A DNA stretch of 64,000 nucleotides, taken from contig SVMB01000008.1 of the NCBI GenBank assembly GCA_015067675.1, positions 1-64,000 on the forward strand. Direction: 5' to 3'. Of the stretch, positions 46,627 to 56,900 are shown piece by piece; within the stretch, counting starts at the first letter, position 1; each line of letters begins with the position of its first letter. Below the pieces are notes generated by a model, which saw nothing but the letters and a program-made list of their open reading frames with translations, was not told the origin of the DNA and made no database searches. This stretch comes from Oscillospiraceae bacterium (lineage in GTDB: Bacteria; Bacillota; Clostridia; Oscillospirales; QAMX01). A program made the position numbers and the translations under genes.

Positions 46627-49246
46627 TTTTACCGGCTGCGGCATTTGCCGCAGCCGCTTTTTTGTTTACATACCGCTGCCGGAGCTTATACACCGTGGAG
46701 GGAACAGCCGTGGTCATGGCAAGCAGCGCCATGGCACCCAGATCCCTTCCCGTCAGTGCCGTAGTACGCATCAGCGGCCCGCCCACGTAGATCATCAGTG
46801 TCTGTACAAGCGCCACGAGGAGCATGATGAGCATGAAGCTGGGATTGCGCCACATGCCGGAAAAGATGCGGATACGCGGCGTACGGATATGAAAGCTGGC
46901 GCTCACGGCGGTGAAGATGAAGAGGGCAAAGAAGCAGGTCAGAAAATACACCGGATTCTCCGTGAACCCAAACTGGGCGCGTGCCCAGCCGCTTTTCAAA
47001 AATCCCAGGTTTAAAAGCATTGCATACCCGCCCATGACCAGAACCTGCCCCAGCATCGTACGGTTGAACACCGGCTCTTCCCGCTTCTTCGGCGCCTCCT
47101 GCATGGTTTCCCTGCGCGGCGGCTCTCCGGCGAAGGCAAGCCCTGCCAGCGTATCCATGATGATGTTGACCCAGAGCATCTGAATGACCGTAATCGGCGT
47201 ATCGATGCCGATCATGGGCGCTGCCACCGAGACACCGACTGCGCAGAGATTCATGGTCAGCTGAAAAACGATGAACTTGCGGATGCTCTTAAAGATCGTG
47301 CGGCCATAGAGCACTGCCCGGGCGATACTGCGCACATTGTCGTCGAGGATGATGATATCCCCCGCCTCCCGGGCAACCTCCGTACCGCTGCCCAGAGCAA
47401 AGCCCACGTCGGCGATTTTCAGCGCAGGCGCGTCGTTGACGCCGTCGCCGGTCATGCCCACGACCAGGCCCATTTCCTGTGCAATCCTCACCAGACGCGA
47501 CTTGTGTCCCGGCTGCGCCCGGGCGATGACCCGCAGCTTTGCAAGTCTTGATTTGAGTTCCTCGTCACTGAGCCGATCCAGAACCGACGCCTGCAGGACT
47601 CCCTCCCGTGTGCCGTCCCATACACCCGCAGCCCGTGCCACGGCGCAGGCAGTCTCCTCATTGTCTCCGGTGATCATCACTACCTGCACGCCTGCAGTGT
47701 GCAGCTGCTGTACCGCCTCCGGCGTACTCTTGCGCAGCGGATCCCGCAGACCCACAAGGCCGATGAGCGTGTCGCCATCCTCCGTCAGACACAGCACCCG
47801 CAGTCCGCTGCCGGTATGCCGCGCAAGGCATGCCCGGACAGTCTGCTGGGACAAGGGCCTCTTTGTCCCCTCTTCGTCCAGATACCATCTGCATCGCGGC
47901 AGCAGGATTTCCGGTGCGCCCTTGGTCAGCGTCCGTACACTGCCGTCGGATTCCCGCAGGCGTACAGCCGAGAATTTACGTATCGAATCAAAAGGAACAC
48001 GCTCCAGAACCTGCCAGCCCATATACTCCCGCGGCAGCTTCCATACAGAAGCCAGCAGCGCCCGGTCGGTGGCATTTCCCCCCACAGGCTTGCCCTTTGA
48101 AAGCGATGACTGGTTATTGTAGAAGCAGGATACGGCGTATCGGATACCGAGCTTTGTCTTTTTCAGCCTCGCCGGGTCGTATTCCCGCCCGGAACCGTCC
48201 CAAAAGCTCACAACGCTGAGTTTGCCCGACGTCAGGGTTCCGGTTTTATCGCAGAAGAGGAGGTTCAGGCTGCCCGAAGTCTCGATCCCCACCAGTCTGC
48301 GCACCAACACCTGGTCCCGCAGGAGTCTGCGCATGTTGGCTGAGAGCACCACCGTGATCATCATCGGCAGTCCCTCGGGAACAGCAACGACCACCACGGT
48401 GATGGCAAGCGTCAGCGCGTGCAGAAGCTTTGTCAGCACAAGCGTCGGCGTGGTCAGGATCGTCTCGATCAGGATGGGATTCCAGTGTGACGCCAGCACG
48501 ATGGATTCAAACAGATCCGCCAGTCCCACCAGAACCGCCGCACCGTATCCCAGGCGGCTGATGGTTCGGGCAAGCACTCCCAGGCGCACCTTCAGCGGGC
48601 TTTCCCGGGTACGCTCCTGCAGTTCCGCCGCCAGAGCGCCGTAGACAGTGTGATCGCCCACCTTCGTTACCCGCATCACACCTTCGCCCGAGCAAACCAC
48701 GGCTCCGCGAAACAGAGACGAGCTATCCAGGAAGTCCGGCTTCGCGCACTCCCTCCCCGCCCGCTTTTTGGCCTCCCGGCTCTCGCCGTTGAGCGCCGAC
48801 TGGTCAAGTGACAGCTCCCCTTCCACGAGAAAACCGTCCGCCGGGATCCGTTCTCCCGCCTGCAGCAGCACCACATCCCCGACAACCACCTGTGCATGGG
48901 GGATTTCCAGCGTCTCACCGTCTCTGCGCACCCGGCAGGACACACTCGTCAGTTCCGTCTGCAGCCTTGCAAAGGCCTGCTCACTACCCCGCTCGGAAAT
49001 CGACGATACCAGCGTTGACAGCAGAATCGACACCGCAATCCCCAGTGATTCGTACCATTCAAAAGCCCGGAACCACAACGCTATATTGACGCCCAGAGCG
49101 GCCAGCAGGATGCGTATGATTGGGTCAGACAGATTCTCTGCCAGCACACTCAAAAAACGTCTGCGCGGCCTCTCAGACAGGCTGTTGCCGCCGTATTGTT
49201 CCCGTGCCTGATTCACCTGTGCCGTGGTGAGTCCACTGTGCTCCAT
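46619..49246 (-). CDS. Calcium-type cation-translocating P-type ATPase
   Basis: LFCDKTGTLTSGKL; VMITGDNEETA; VGMTGDGVNDAPALKIADVGFALGSGTEVAREAGDIIILDD; start MEHSGLTTAQ. Confidence 0.95.
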   Translation of the reverse strand: MEHSGLTTAQVNQAREQYGGNSLSERPRRRFLSVLAENLSDPIIRILLAALGVNIALWFRAFEWYESLGIAVSILLSTLVSSISERGSEQAFARLQTELTSVSCRVRRDGETLEIPHAQVVVGDVVLLQAGERIPADGFLVEGELSLDQSALNGESREAKKRAGRECAKPDFLDSSSLFRGAVVCSGEGVMRVTKVGDHTVYGALAAELQERTRESPLKVRLGVLARTISRLGYGAAVLVGLADLFESIVLASHWNPILIETILTTPTLVLTKLLHALTLAITVVVVAVPEGLPMMITVVLSANMRRLLRDQVLVRRLVGIETSGSLNLLFCDKTGTLTSGKLSVVSFWDGSGREYDPARLKKTKLGIRYAVSCFYNNQSSLSKGKPVGGNATDRALLASVWKLPREYMGWQVLERVPFDSIRKFSAVRLRESDGSVRTLTKGAPEILLPRCRWYLDEEGTKRPLSQQTVRACLARHTGSGLRVLCLTEDGDTLIGLVGLRDPLRKSTPEAVQQLHTAGVQVVMITGDNEETACAVARAAGVWDGTREGVLQASVLDRLSDEELKSRLAKLRVIARAQPGHKSRLVRIAQEMGLVVGMTGDGVNDAPALKIADVGFALGSGTEVAREAGDIIILDDNVRSIARAVLYGRTIFKSIRKFIVFQLTMNLCAVGVSVAAPMIGIDTPITVIQMLWVNIIMDTLAGLAFAGEPPRRETMQEAPKKREEPVFNRTMLGQVLVMGGYAMLLNLGFLKSGWARAQFGFTENPVYFLTCFFALFIFTAVSASFHIRTPRIRIFSGMWRNPSFMLIMLLVALVQTLMIYVGGPLMRTTALTGRDLGAMALLAMTTAVPSTVYKLRQRYVNKKAAAANAAAGKIR

Positions 49247-49253
49247 GAAAAAA

Positions 49254-49301
49254 CCTCCCGCCTGTACAGAGCTGTTTATCACAGTCTATGCAGGCGGGAG
49301 G
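49254..49301 (-). promoter_or_regulatory. Terminator-like hairpin whose 3' arm contains the P-type ATPase SD
   Basis: Minus strand CCTCCCGCCTG-N26-CAGGCGGGAGG-TTTTTTC-ATG. Confidence 0.7.
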
Positions 49302-49326
49302 GAAAACTTGACCTGTTGCGCCGGGG

Positions 49327-50448
49327 TTACTTTTCCAGAGTATTCACAGCCATGCGAAGCTCTTCGATGATGCTGATGTGCTGGGGACATGCCAGTTCGC
49401 ACTGGCCGCATTCCACGCACAGGGAGGCCTTATTGCCGTTGCGGGTATTCCAGGAGTAACCGGAACGGGCGCCGGCGAGATTGTTGTAGGTACGCAGGTC
49501 GTTGATGATGCGGAAAACCTCCGGGATCGGGATGTTCTGCGGGCATCCCTTGGCACAATAGTTGCAGCTGGTACAGGGAATGCGTGCAATGCGCGCGAGC
49601 GCTTCCTGTACACGGCCAACCACGGCACGTTCTTCGTCACTGAGGGGCTGGAAATCACGCATGGTGCTGATGTTGTCTTCCATCTGCGCAATGTTGGACA
49701 TACCGCTTAAAACCGTGATGATACCGTCCAGTGAAGCGGCATACCGCAGAGCCCAGGAAGGAAGAGAGGCATTGGGATTGGCTTCGCGGAAGATGGACCC
49801 CGCAGGCTCGGGCAGATTCGCGAGATTGCCGCCCTTGACGGGCTCCATGATGATGACGGGCTTGCCGTGACGGCGGGCGGTCTCATAGCAAAGGCGGGAC
49901 TGGACGCTGCTGCTTTCCCAGTCGGCGTAGTTGATCTGCAGCTGGACAAATTCCATGTCCGGATGCCTGGTCAGGATCTCATCGAGCTTTTCGGCGGTGT
50001 CATGGAAGGAAAAGCCCAGATGTTTGATCAAACCCTTAGCCCTCTGCTCACGGGTGAAGTTCCACAGATCGAATTCTTCAAACTGCTGGGTACGGTCGTT
50101 GCCCAGATTGTGCAGGAGGTAAAAGTCAAAATAGCCGGCGCCGGTGCGCTCAAGGGAGGTCCAGAACATCTGCCGCGCTTCCTCGGCGGTTCTGGCACCT
50201 GCCCAGGGGGGAAGCTTCGTGGCAAGCTGGAAGCTCTCGCGGGGATAGCGTTTAACCAGCGTCTCGGCGATGGCAAGCTCGGACTTGCCGCCGATGTAAC
50301 CGTATGCAGTGTCAAAATAGGTGAAGCCCGCTTCCATGAAACGGTCAACCATCTCCTTCATCTGCTCGATGTCCACTTCCTTATCGATCATCGGCAGGCG
50401 CATCAGGCCAAAGCCCAGCTTTTTGATATTCTCACCCAGATAGGACAT
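49327..50448 (-). CDS. Aldo/keto reductase with C-terminal ferredoxin-like domain
   Basis: GLMRLPM...YFDTAYGYIGGKSE; CTSCNYCAKGCP and CVECGQCELACP. Confidence 0.93.
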   Translation of the reverse strand: MSYLGENIKKLGFGLMRLPMIDKEVDIEQMKEMVDRFMEAGFTYFDTAYGYIGGKSELAIAETLVKRYPRESFQLATKLPPWAGARTAEEARQMFWTSLERTGAGYFDFYLLHNLGNDRTQQFEEFDLWNFTREQRAKGLIKHLGFSFHDTAEKLDEILTRHPDMEFVQLQINYADWESSSVQSRLCYETARRHGKPVIIMEPVKGGNLANLPEPAGSIFREANPNASLPSWALRYAASLDGIITVLSGMSNIAQMEDNISTMRDFQPLSDEERAVVGRVQEALARIARIPCTSCNYCAKGCPQNIPIPEVFRIINDLRTYNNLAGARSGYSWNTRNGNKASLCVECGQCELACPQHISIIEELRMAVNTLEK

Positions 50449-50594
50449 GGTGATCCTCCTTCTATCTCCAGGCCTGCGCGTAAAAACCGGCTGCAGGCAC
50501 TCTGATATGCATCATTCAATATGGCGGTATGCAAGATACTACATAAGTATAAACGGTTTCCCCCGCTCACGTCAAGAGGAAGTGTGCAAAAAAA

Positions 50595-51437
50595 TCACTG
50601 TTTTTCAGCGTAAAACAGCCGCTCCAGTGTCTTTGCAACACCGCATTCGGCACAGGTATCATCGGTGATCTGAGCTGCACCGTCACGGTCGGCAGAGCTT
50701 CCCTTGAGGGCATAGCCGCCCTTGAAGGCCTGCAGCATACCGTAGTCATTCCATTCATCGCCGAAGGTCAGCACCCGCTCATCCGGGATACCGTAGAGCT
50801 CCTGTGCTGCGCGCACACCCACGAGCTTATTGACGCGCTTATCAAAGATCATCGTACGATAAAACCGCACGCCGTTTTTATCTTCACTGTGCAGTGTCTG
50901 CCAGAAGAGATCCTCACAGTCTGCAAGGGCTGATTCAATTGCCGCATTCTTCGCAGGATCCCGGTGGAAGAACACGATGCGGTTGGCCTTGGTATGCGGT
51001 GCCTTCGACATATCCGTGATCGGCATGCTGCGGCTAAGCTCAAGGCGATTGGACCAGTAGCTTGACTCAATGGCTTCATCCAGATACCAGAAGTCGTTGC
51101 CGTATTCGATGTATATCTGATGGGGATCGGGCGCGGCGGTGAGCGCGCGCTCCCAGATCATGGCAATCTGCTCTTCGGAGAGAACCGTCTCACGGGGCGT
51201 GAAGCTCTTATCCTTCGGATGCAGAATCAGCGAACCGTTAAGGCAGATCATCAGCGTGTCCAGACCCATGGCATCGTAGACCCAATCGCACATAACCTGC
51301 GGACGTGCGGAGGCGATGACGGGGATATGCCCGTCGGCTTTCAGGCGGCGGATGATGTCGCGTACGGGATCGGGCAAAGTCGAAACTTTGGGCAGCATGG
51401 TGCCGTCGAGATCAAAAGCAATCAGATATTTTTCCAT
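50595..51437 (-). CDS. Cof-type HAD-superfamily hydrolase
   Basis: MEKYLIAFDLDGTMLPKVSTLPD...IPVIASARP...VLTFGDEWNDYGMLQ. Confidence 0.93.
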   Translation of the reverse strand: MEKYLIAFDLDGTMLPKVSTLPDPVRDIIRRLKADGHIPVIASARPQVMCDWVYDAMGLDTLMICLNGSLILHPKDKSFTPRETVLSEEQIAMIWERALTAAPDPHQIYIEYGNDFWYLDEAIESSYWSNRLELSRSMPITDMSKAPHTKANRIVFFHRDPAKNAAIESALADCEDLFWQTLHSEDKNGVRFYRTMIFDKRVNKLVGVRAAQELYGIPDERVLTFGDEWNDYGMLQAFKGGYALKGSSADRDGAAQITDDTCAECGVAKTLERLFYAEKQ

Positions 51438-51660
51438 GACACTCTCTCCTGTAAACCGAACCGGCAGGCAAGCCGCCCTCCGGACTAAATAGCGTAAATC
51501 TGCGGATGTCCGCTTATCTCCGATTTTATTGTAGCACGATCCCACACACAAAGCAAGCATTCATTTGCTCCCGCTGCAATTTCTGCAAGTTTCTCCACTC
51601 TTGCGGCCTGAAATTGTCTGTGGTATACTGGATACATTCCAAAACCCGGAGGTGTCCGCT

Positions 51661-52239
51661 ATGTCCGCCCCTGCTCTGCCGCGCTGTCGCTGGTGCAATC
51701 CGGCCAATCCCGTCTACGTCGCCTATCACGATCACGAATGGGGTGTTCCGGTATATGATGATCACAGGCTCTTTGAGATGCTGATTCTGGAAAGCTTTCA
51801 GGCAGGTCTTTCCTGGGAATGTGTTCTGAACAAGCGTGAGCATTTCCGCCGTGCCTTCGACGGCTTTGATATAATGACCGTCAGCCGATACGACGCCGAA
51901 AAGTGCGAAGCACTGGCCTGCGACCCCGGCATCATCCGCAACCGGCGCAAAATCCAGGCTGCGGTCGTCAATGCCCGCATTTTCCTTGAGATTCAGGCCG
52001 AATACGGCAGTTTTTCGGCCTATTTGCGGCACTTTTCCGGCAGCGACGTAATTTTTGAGTCTGACAAGACCTCATCCACCCTCTCCGACCGTATTTCCGC
52101 TGATTTACGCCGCCGCGGCATGAAATTCGTCGGCACGACGATCATCTACGCCTATCTGCAGGCCATCGGGATCATCAATTCCCACGAAGAAGGCTGTTTT
52201 CTCTATCGCAAGGCAGCAGTCACACCTTCCCAGCCGTAG
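51661..52239 (+). CDS. tag: DNA-3-methyladenine glycosylase I
   Basis: PRCRWCNPANPVYVAYHDHEWGVPVYDDHRLFEMLILESFQAGLSWECVLNKRE; VGTTIIYAYLQAIGIINSHEEGCF. Confidence 0.95.
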   Translation: MSAPALPRCRWCNPANPVYVAYHDHEWGVPVYDDHRLFEMLILESFQAGLSWECVLNKREHFRRAFDGFDIMTVSRYDAEKCEALACDPGIIRNRRKIQAAVVNARIFLEIQAEYGSFSAYLRHFSGSDVIFESDKTSSTLSDRISADLRRRGMKFVGTTIIYAYLQAIGIINSHEEGCFLYRKAAVTPSQP

Positions 52240-52245
52240 CAAACC

Positions 52246-52275
52246 AAAGCGCCGCCCTCTCATGGGCGGCGCTTT
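52246..52275. terminator. Bidirectional intrinsic terminator
   Basis: AAAGCGCCGCCC-tctcat-GGGCGGCGCTTT. Confidence 0.75.
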
Positions 52276-52285
52276 AACATCATAT

Positions 52286-52744
52286 TCAGTTGAGCAGCGC
52301 CACACCCAGGTTGAGGTAGGCCGCAAAGCTCAGCCATACGAGATACGGAATCTGCAGCAGTCCCGCCGCAGGGCGGATTCGATGGAAAGCCAACAGCATC
52401 CACAGCGCCAGCCCCCACAGAAGCAGCAGCCATGCAAAGGACAGCGTAAACATCTGAGCGTTGAAAAACAGCAGCGGCCATACAAAGTTCACCGCAAGCT
52501 GCACTCCGTACACCGCCAGAGCGCGCATTCGGGCCGGATCCTTTGTCTCCCATACCAGATACGCAGAAATACCCATCAGCACGTACAGGATCGACCAGAC
52601 AATCGGGAACACAATTGCCGGCGGCGACAGCGGCGGCTGCGTCAGGGATTCATATACCGCCGATGAGCCCCGGGTCAGAAAGCCTGCCAGCGTTCCCACG
52701 CCAAGCGAGATCGCAACACTCAGAACAAGCGATTTCACCTTCAT
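52286..52744 (-). CDS. TspO/MBR family protein
   Basis: LTQPPLSPPAIVFPIVWSILYVLMGISAYLVW...NFVWPLLFFNAQMFTLSFAWLLLLWGLA. Confidence 0.92.
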   Translation of the reverse strand: MKVKSLVLSVAISLGVGTLAGFLTRGSSAVYESLTQPPLSPPAIVFPIVWSILYVLMGISAYLVWETKDPARMRALAVYGVQLAVNFVWPLLFFNAQMFTLSFAWLLLLWGLALWMLLAFHRIRPAAGLLQIPYLVWLSFAAYLNLGVALLN

Positions 52745-52748
52745 AAAA

Positions 52749-52790
52749 ACACCTCCGTTTACTGCCAGTATACGCAGCAAACGGAGGTGT
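52749..52790 (-). promoter_or_regulatory. Terminator-like hairpin whose 3' arm contains the TspO SD
   Basis: Minus strand ACACCTCCGTTT-N18-AAACGGAGGTGT-TTTT-ATG. Confidence 0.7.
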
Positions 52791-52820
52791 TATGTATGTT
52801 TTGGGGTGTATGGGCTGCAA

Positions 52821-53926
52821 TCAGGCGTCGTAACGCTCACAGAAGCGGTGAATGATTGCCGCGACCTGCGCACGGCTTGTTCCGATTTCCGGCATCAGCA
52901 AACCGTCGCTGCCCTGCAGCAGTCCCTGGCTACAGCCCACTGCATAGCCTCCACAGCATAGGGCGAAATCTTCGCCCTATCGCGGAACTCATCTCCCAGC
53001 ACAGGAGACGGGCCGGTCACAAAACCCTTTCTGACCGCATAACGGTAGAGAATCGTCACCAGCTGTTCGCGGGTGACATCATGATTGGGGGCAAATCGTT
53101 TCGCACTCATGCCTGTGACAAATCCGAGCGCACTGGACCACCGCACGGCCTCTGAATACCAGGTCTCCTGCGAAACGTCCTCGTACTGCATCAGGTAATT
53201 GACCACCGGCTTTTTTTCAAGCCGCCACAGCACCGTTACCAGCATCGCACGGGACATGGGGGTATCCGGCTCAAAGGTATCGTCCGACATACCCTGGAAC
53301 AGACCCCGCTGCACAACAAAACCAACATCATCATGGAACCAGTCCTGCGCAGACATGTCCCCATAGGGATTGACCCACGGTTCGGCTTCCGGTTTGGGAT
53401 CAGGGGCAGGAGCCGGATCGGAGTCAGGCGTGGGATCGGGAGTGGGCACCGGATCGGGGTCAGGCGTGGGATCAGGAGTGGGAACCGGATCGAGGTCAGG
53501 CGTGGGATCAGGAGTGGGCACCGGATCGGGGTCAGGCGTGGGATCAGGAGTGGGCACCGGATCGGGGTCAGGCGTGGGATCAGGAGTGGGCGCCGGATCG
53601 GGGTCGGGCGTGGGATCGGGAGTGGGCGCCTGACCGGAAGTGATCACGTAGGTTCCGCCTGCGGCAACTGTAAAGGTAATATAGCCGTCCGCAAGGGTTG
53701 AAGCAATAACCGTGCCGCCGAAAGTCACGTACGCGTTTTCGAAGGTACATGGAATGCTCAGAGAGGGTTTCTGCTCGATCAAAACATCCGATTCCTGCAC
53801 CGTCACGCGGATCTCGGTATCGGTCTGCTCAATCTCCAGCGACGCATCGAAGTCGGCCAGCGCCGCTGTGCACAGAAGCATAGAAAGCGCAAGAATCAGG
53901 GACAGAATACGTGAAAATCTTGTCAT
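52821..53926 (-). pseudogene. SLH-domain surface protein with Pro/Asp-rich linker; frameshifted near the 3' end (track ORF stops at 52895)
   Basis: Frame 1 ends ...EAMQWAVARDCCRAATVC*; a one-base shift at about 52921-52930 restores GLLQGSDGLLMPEIGTSRAQVAAIIHRFCERYDA* ending at 52821. Confidence 0.75.
53413..53628. repeat. Six tandem 36-bp units encoding (TPDPTPDPDPVP)-type linker
   Basis: ccggatcggggtcaggcgtgggatcaggagtgggca-type unit starts at 53413, 53449, 53485, 53521, 53557, 53593. Confidence 0.93.
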
Positions 53927-53937
53927 GTGGCACCTCC

Positions 53938-56900
53938 CTAGTTTATCGTCCAGTAGCCCAGCACTTTACCGTTTTTGTCCTCAACGGAGACGCTGAGACC
54001 ATCATTCATCGTGACGGCATCCTCACTGAACTTGTACTGCGATGCAAGCTCATTGAGCATGGGGACGTTTTTATTGTCTGCCAGCAACTTGCGGTTTTCA
54101 TCATCGTCACGGGGCTGCACTCTGCCGTTGACCACCTCGCAGTTGGGGCTGCCCCAGCGGGGATCGGTGATGACGCGGCCGGACCCGCGCACGATATTGT
54201 TAGCCTTGCGGTACACAATCTCGCCATCCTTGGTTTCACCGAAGAAGTTGCCGAGGAACCAGTAGGTACCCTCGGGGACGTTCACGTCAAAGTCGTGCTG
54301 ATTGTCGATGAAATCGCAGCCGCCGATGCGGAAGTAATAGGGTGCAGTGTTTTGCCGCAGCGAAACCAATATGATAGCGGTTGTATTGCCCTCAAATACA
54401 GAATGACCGAAGTCTGCACTATCCATATTTTCAAGATAAGCACCAACTGCGTTGTTTTTGAAATAGCACAAATCCTTCGGAATAATGGAACCGCTTCTGG
54501 TGCTGCGCATTCCGTACTCATAGTTTTCAAAGCTGCACCGATGGGCAGTGGTGTTTCCGCCGTCTGCAAGAATGCCGCAGGTAAAGGTATCGTTTTCATA
54601 GGTCACCTTATACTGTTCATTCGCCACAAAGCTGATGTTCTGAATGTCATTAAGGTGATTTTTTACCACGATTCCGCCGGAGACTGTGGTGCGGTTTCCG
54701 CTTGCATCCTCGGTTCCGATCAGTTTGATTCCGTTGTATTGGGCATAGATGATACCTTCATAGGTTACCGGCGGCAGCTTCAGATCGACATTGTGGCTCA
54801 TCATGTTTGCCGGATTTTTGCACCACTGATAAGCTTCCACCTTGTCCGGATCATTGGCCGCATAATATCTGTCAAAAGCCTCAGAGCTTGCCAGAATTGC
54901 GTTGAGTTTTTCTGTTGTATCAATCGGGCCGTATCCATCAACATTTTTGGACAGATCCAGCTCAAAACTCTGCACGGCACCATGTTTTTTGAAGGTGGAA
55001 TACAGTTGGAAGACCATCGGATCCTGATCCGGCAGATCCAGCGTGATTTTGGTCTGAATGACGGCAAATCCGTATGAACCTGCGCGGAATTCAACTGCCG
55101 GGACATTGACTCCGCCGCGTTCAAACGTGGAATCGGTGATGGACAGGAAGCATTCATCAGAACCGTCGGCATTGGTAAAAGTACCGATTTCACATTCCAG
55201 TCCGGTGACATACTGGTACATATCAAACGCTTCGGTCACGCTGGCTATGCCGTAATCCTGCATGATGCCAACAAACTCCGTCCAGACGCGTTCATTGGTA
55301 CTGCCGTCGGGATTGATGTTTCCGTCCGATTCGCCGGTTCCCGGGAGACGGAGATTCAGAACTTCACCGAGCCCGGAATGCCACAGTTTAGCAAGAGAAA
55401 TGGCGTACTTTTTGCCCTCGTACTCAAAGGTCGGCATATCCGTTACGGCGTAGGCAGGCTCCGAGACATCAAAGCTCAGGTTCTGCCCCCCGTTCCCGAA
55501 GTTTACAAAGAACACAAACTCATATCGTCCGCTGAACTTTTGCGAATCAATCGTAAATTTGAAGGAACCCGGTGCTCCCGTCTGATCCATCGAAAGCCAT
55601 GCAGGCAGAGAAGGATTGGATGCTTCATCTGCGCCACTGCCGTAGATCACCGTCGTTGTTGTGCTGCCTTTCAGACTATCGATCACACCTACACTGATCG
55701 TCTGGATGATCTGGGGATTTTTGCATGACAGCCAGAGGCTCTCTGACTGCCCATCCATCGTGAACACCCTGCCGTTGTCCACATACGCCGAGGCAGAGGG
55801 AGTCGCGGCAGTGTAAAGGCCGACTTCGGGAAGTACAGGATTCAGCGCAAGTTTGTAGGTTTTGCCGCCGGTCGTGTAGACAAACTGTCCCGCGCCCATT
55901 GCGTTGAGCTTCCAGACACCCTTCGTCTGAGTCTTTTCCAGCGTGGAGGCATTCTTTTCCTGAACAAGGGTGATTCCATCGTCGATACGCTGATAGTTTC
56001 CATCCGCATCAGAGAGATAGAAGCAGACATACCTTGCTCCGATCGGATAATCATACACTTTCTCTTTCTGTCGGTTGGGATTCTCCTGCGGTACACCGTA
56101 CATCATATCCGCGATGCTGTATACCAGCCCCGGGCGGTTATCTTTGACACGGATACCGCGGTTATTATTCCAATTATCTGCGTCAATCCTCACATTCAGG
56201 TCAAACTCGGCAGGGAATTCGTCTTTCAGCTTAATCTTTACACCATAGACAGGTTTTTCCTCCGTACCAAAGTTTTTAAACTCACAGCTATCCACATATT
56301 CCTCACCGTGCTCAATCTTGTGGGTTGGATTCACAAGCTGATCACGTGTCAGAAGCAGATAGAAAACACCGCTATTGTCTTCCGTTACTCGGAATTCTGT
56401 AAGAAGTGTATCAACCGATACTGTCGGAGCACTGTAGAAGCCGATAGCAGGCAGCTCTGATCTCACCGGAATCCGGTATTCCTTTTCGCCGTCTTTGTAT
56501 ACAAGCTGCGCCTCGCCGATGCCGTTTGCATACAGATGGCACATCTGATCGTAACTTGTGCCGTTGTGTTCCAGCGTCTCGATGGAGAATACATTGCCGG
56601 ACTGTTCCAGCGTGACCTCGGAAGCCGGGATCGTTCTCGTGTTCTCGCCGTCCTGAAGCTCCAGCTTCAGCCGCAGGCTGCCGTTCGGTGTCAGGTTCAC
56701 CCGATGATCGTAAGGCTCCACCGGAGTCGGCACATTATTGATAATATTCACACGCTTATACAGCAGCTGCGGACGGGAATTCGTGACGTGGATATCCGTT
56801 CCGGCACATCCGTCTGTATACGCCCATTCAACAATCAACTCAAAATTCTCCGGCAGATCGCCATCTTTGTCCAGCGTGATTTTGGCACCGTACAATGGAG

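Noticed and set aside
53413-53628. Possible CRISPR array
   Set aside because: Units are contiguous with no unique spacers and encode an in-frame linker.
53370-53633. Gly-Ser-Val repeat ORF on plus strand
   Set aside because: Antisense reading of the 36-bp Pro/Asp tandem repeat; no SD.
53911-55077. 388-aa plus-strand ORF opposite the giant secreted protein
   Set aside because: Antisense shadow; minus strand carries a signal peptide and a consistent paralog.
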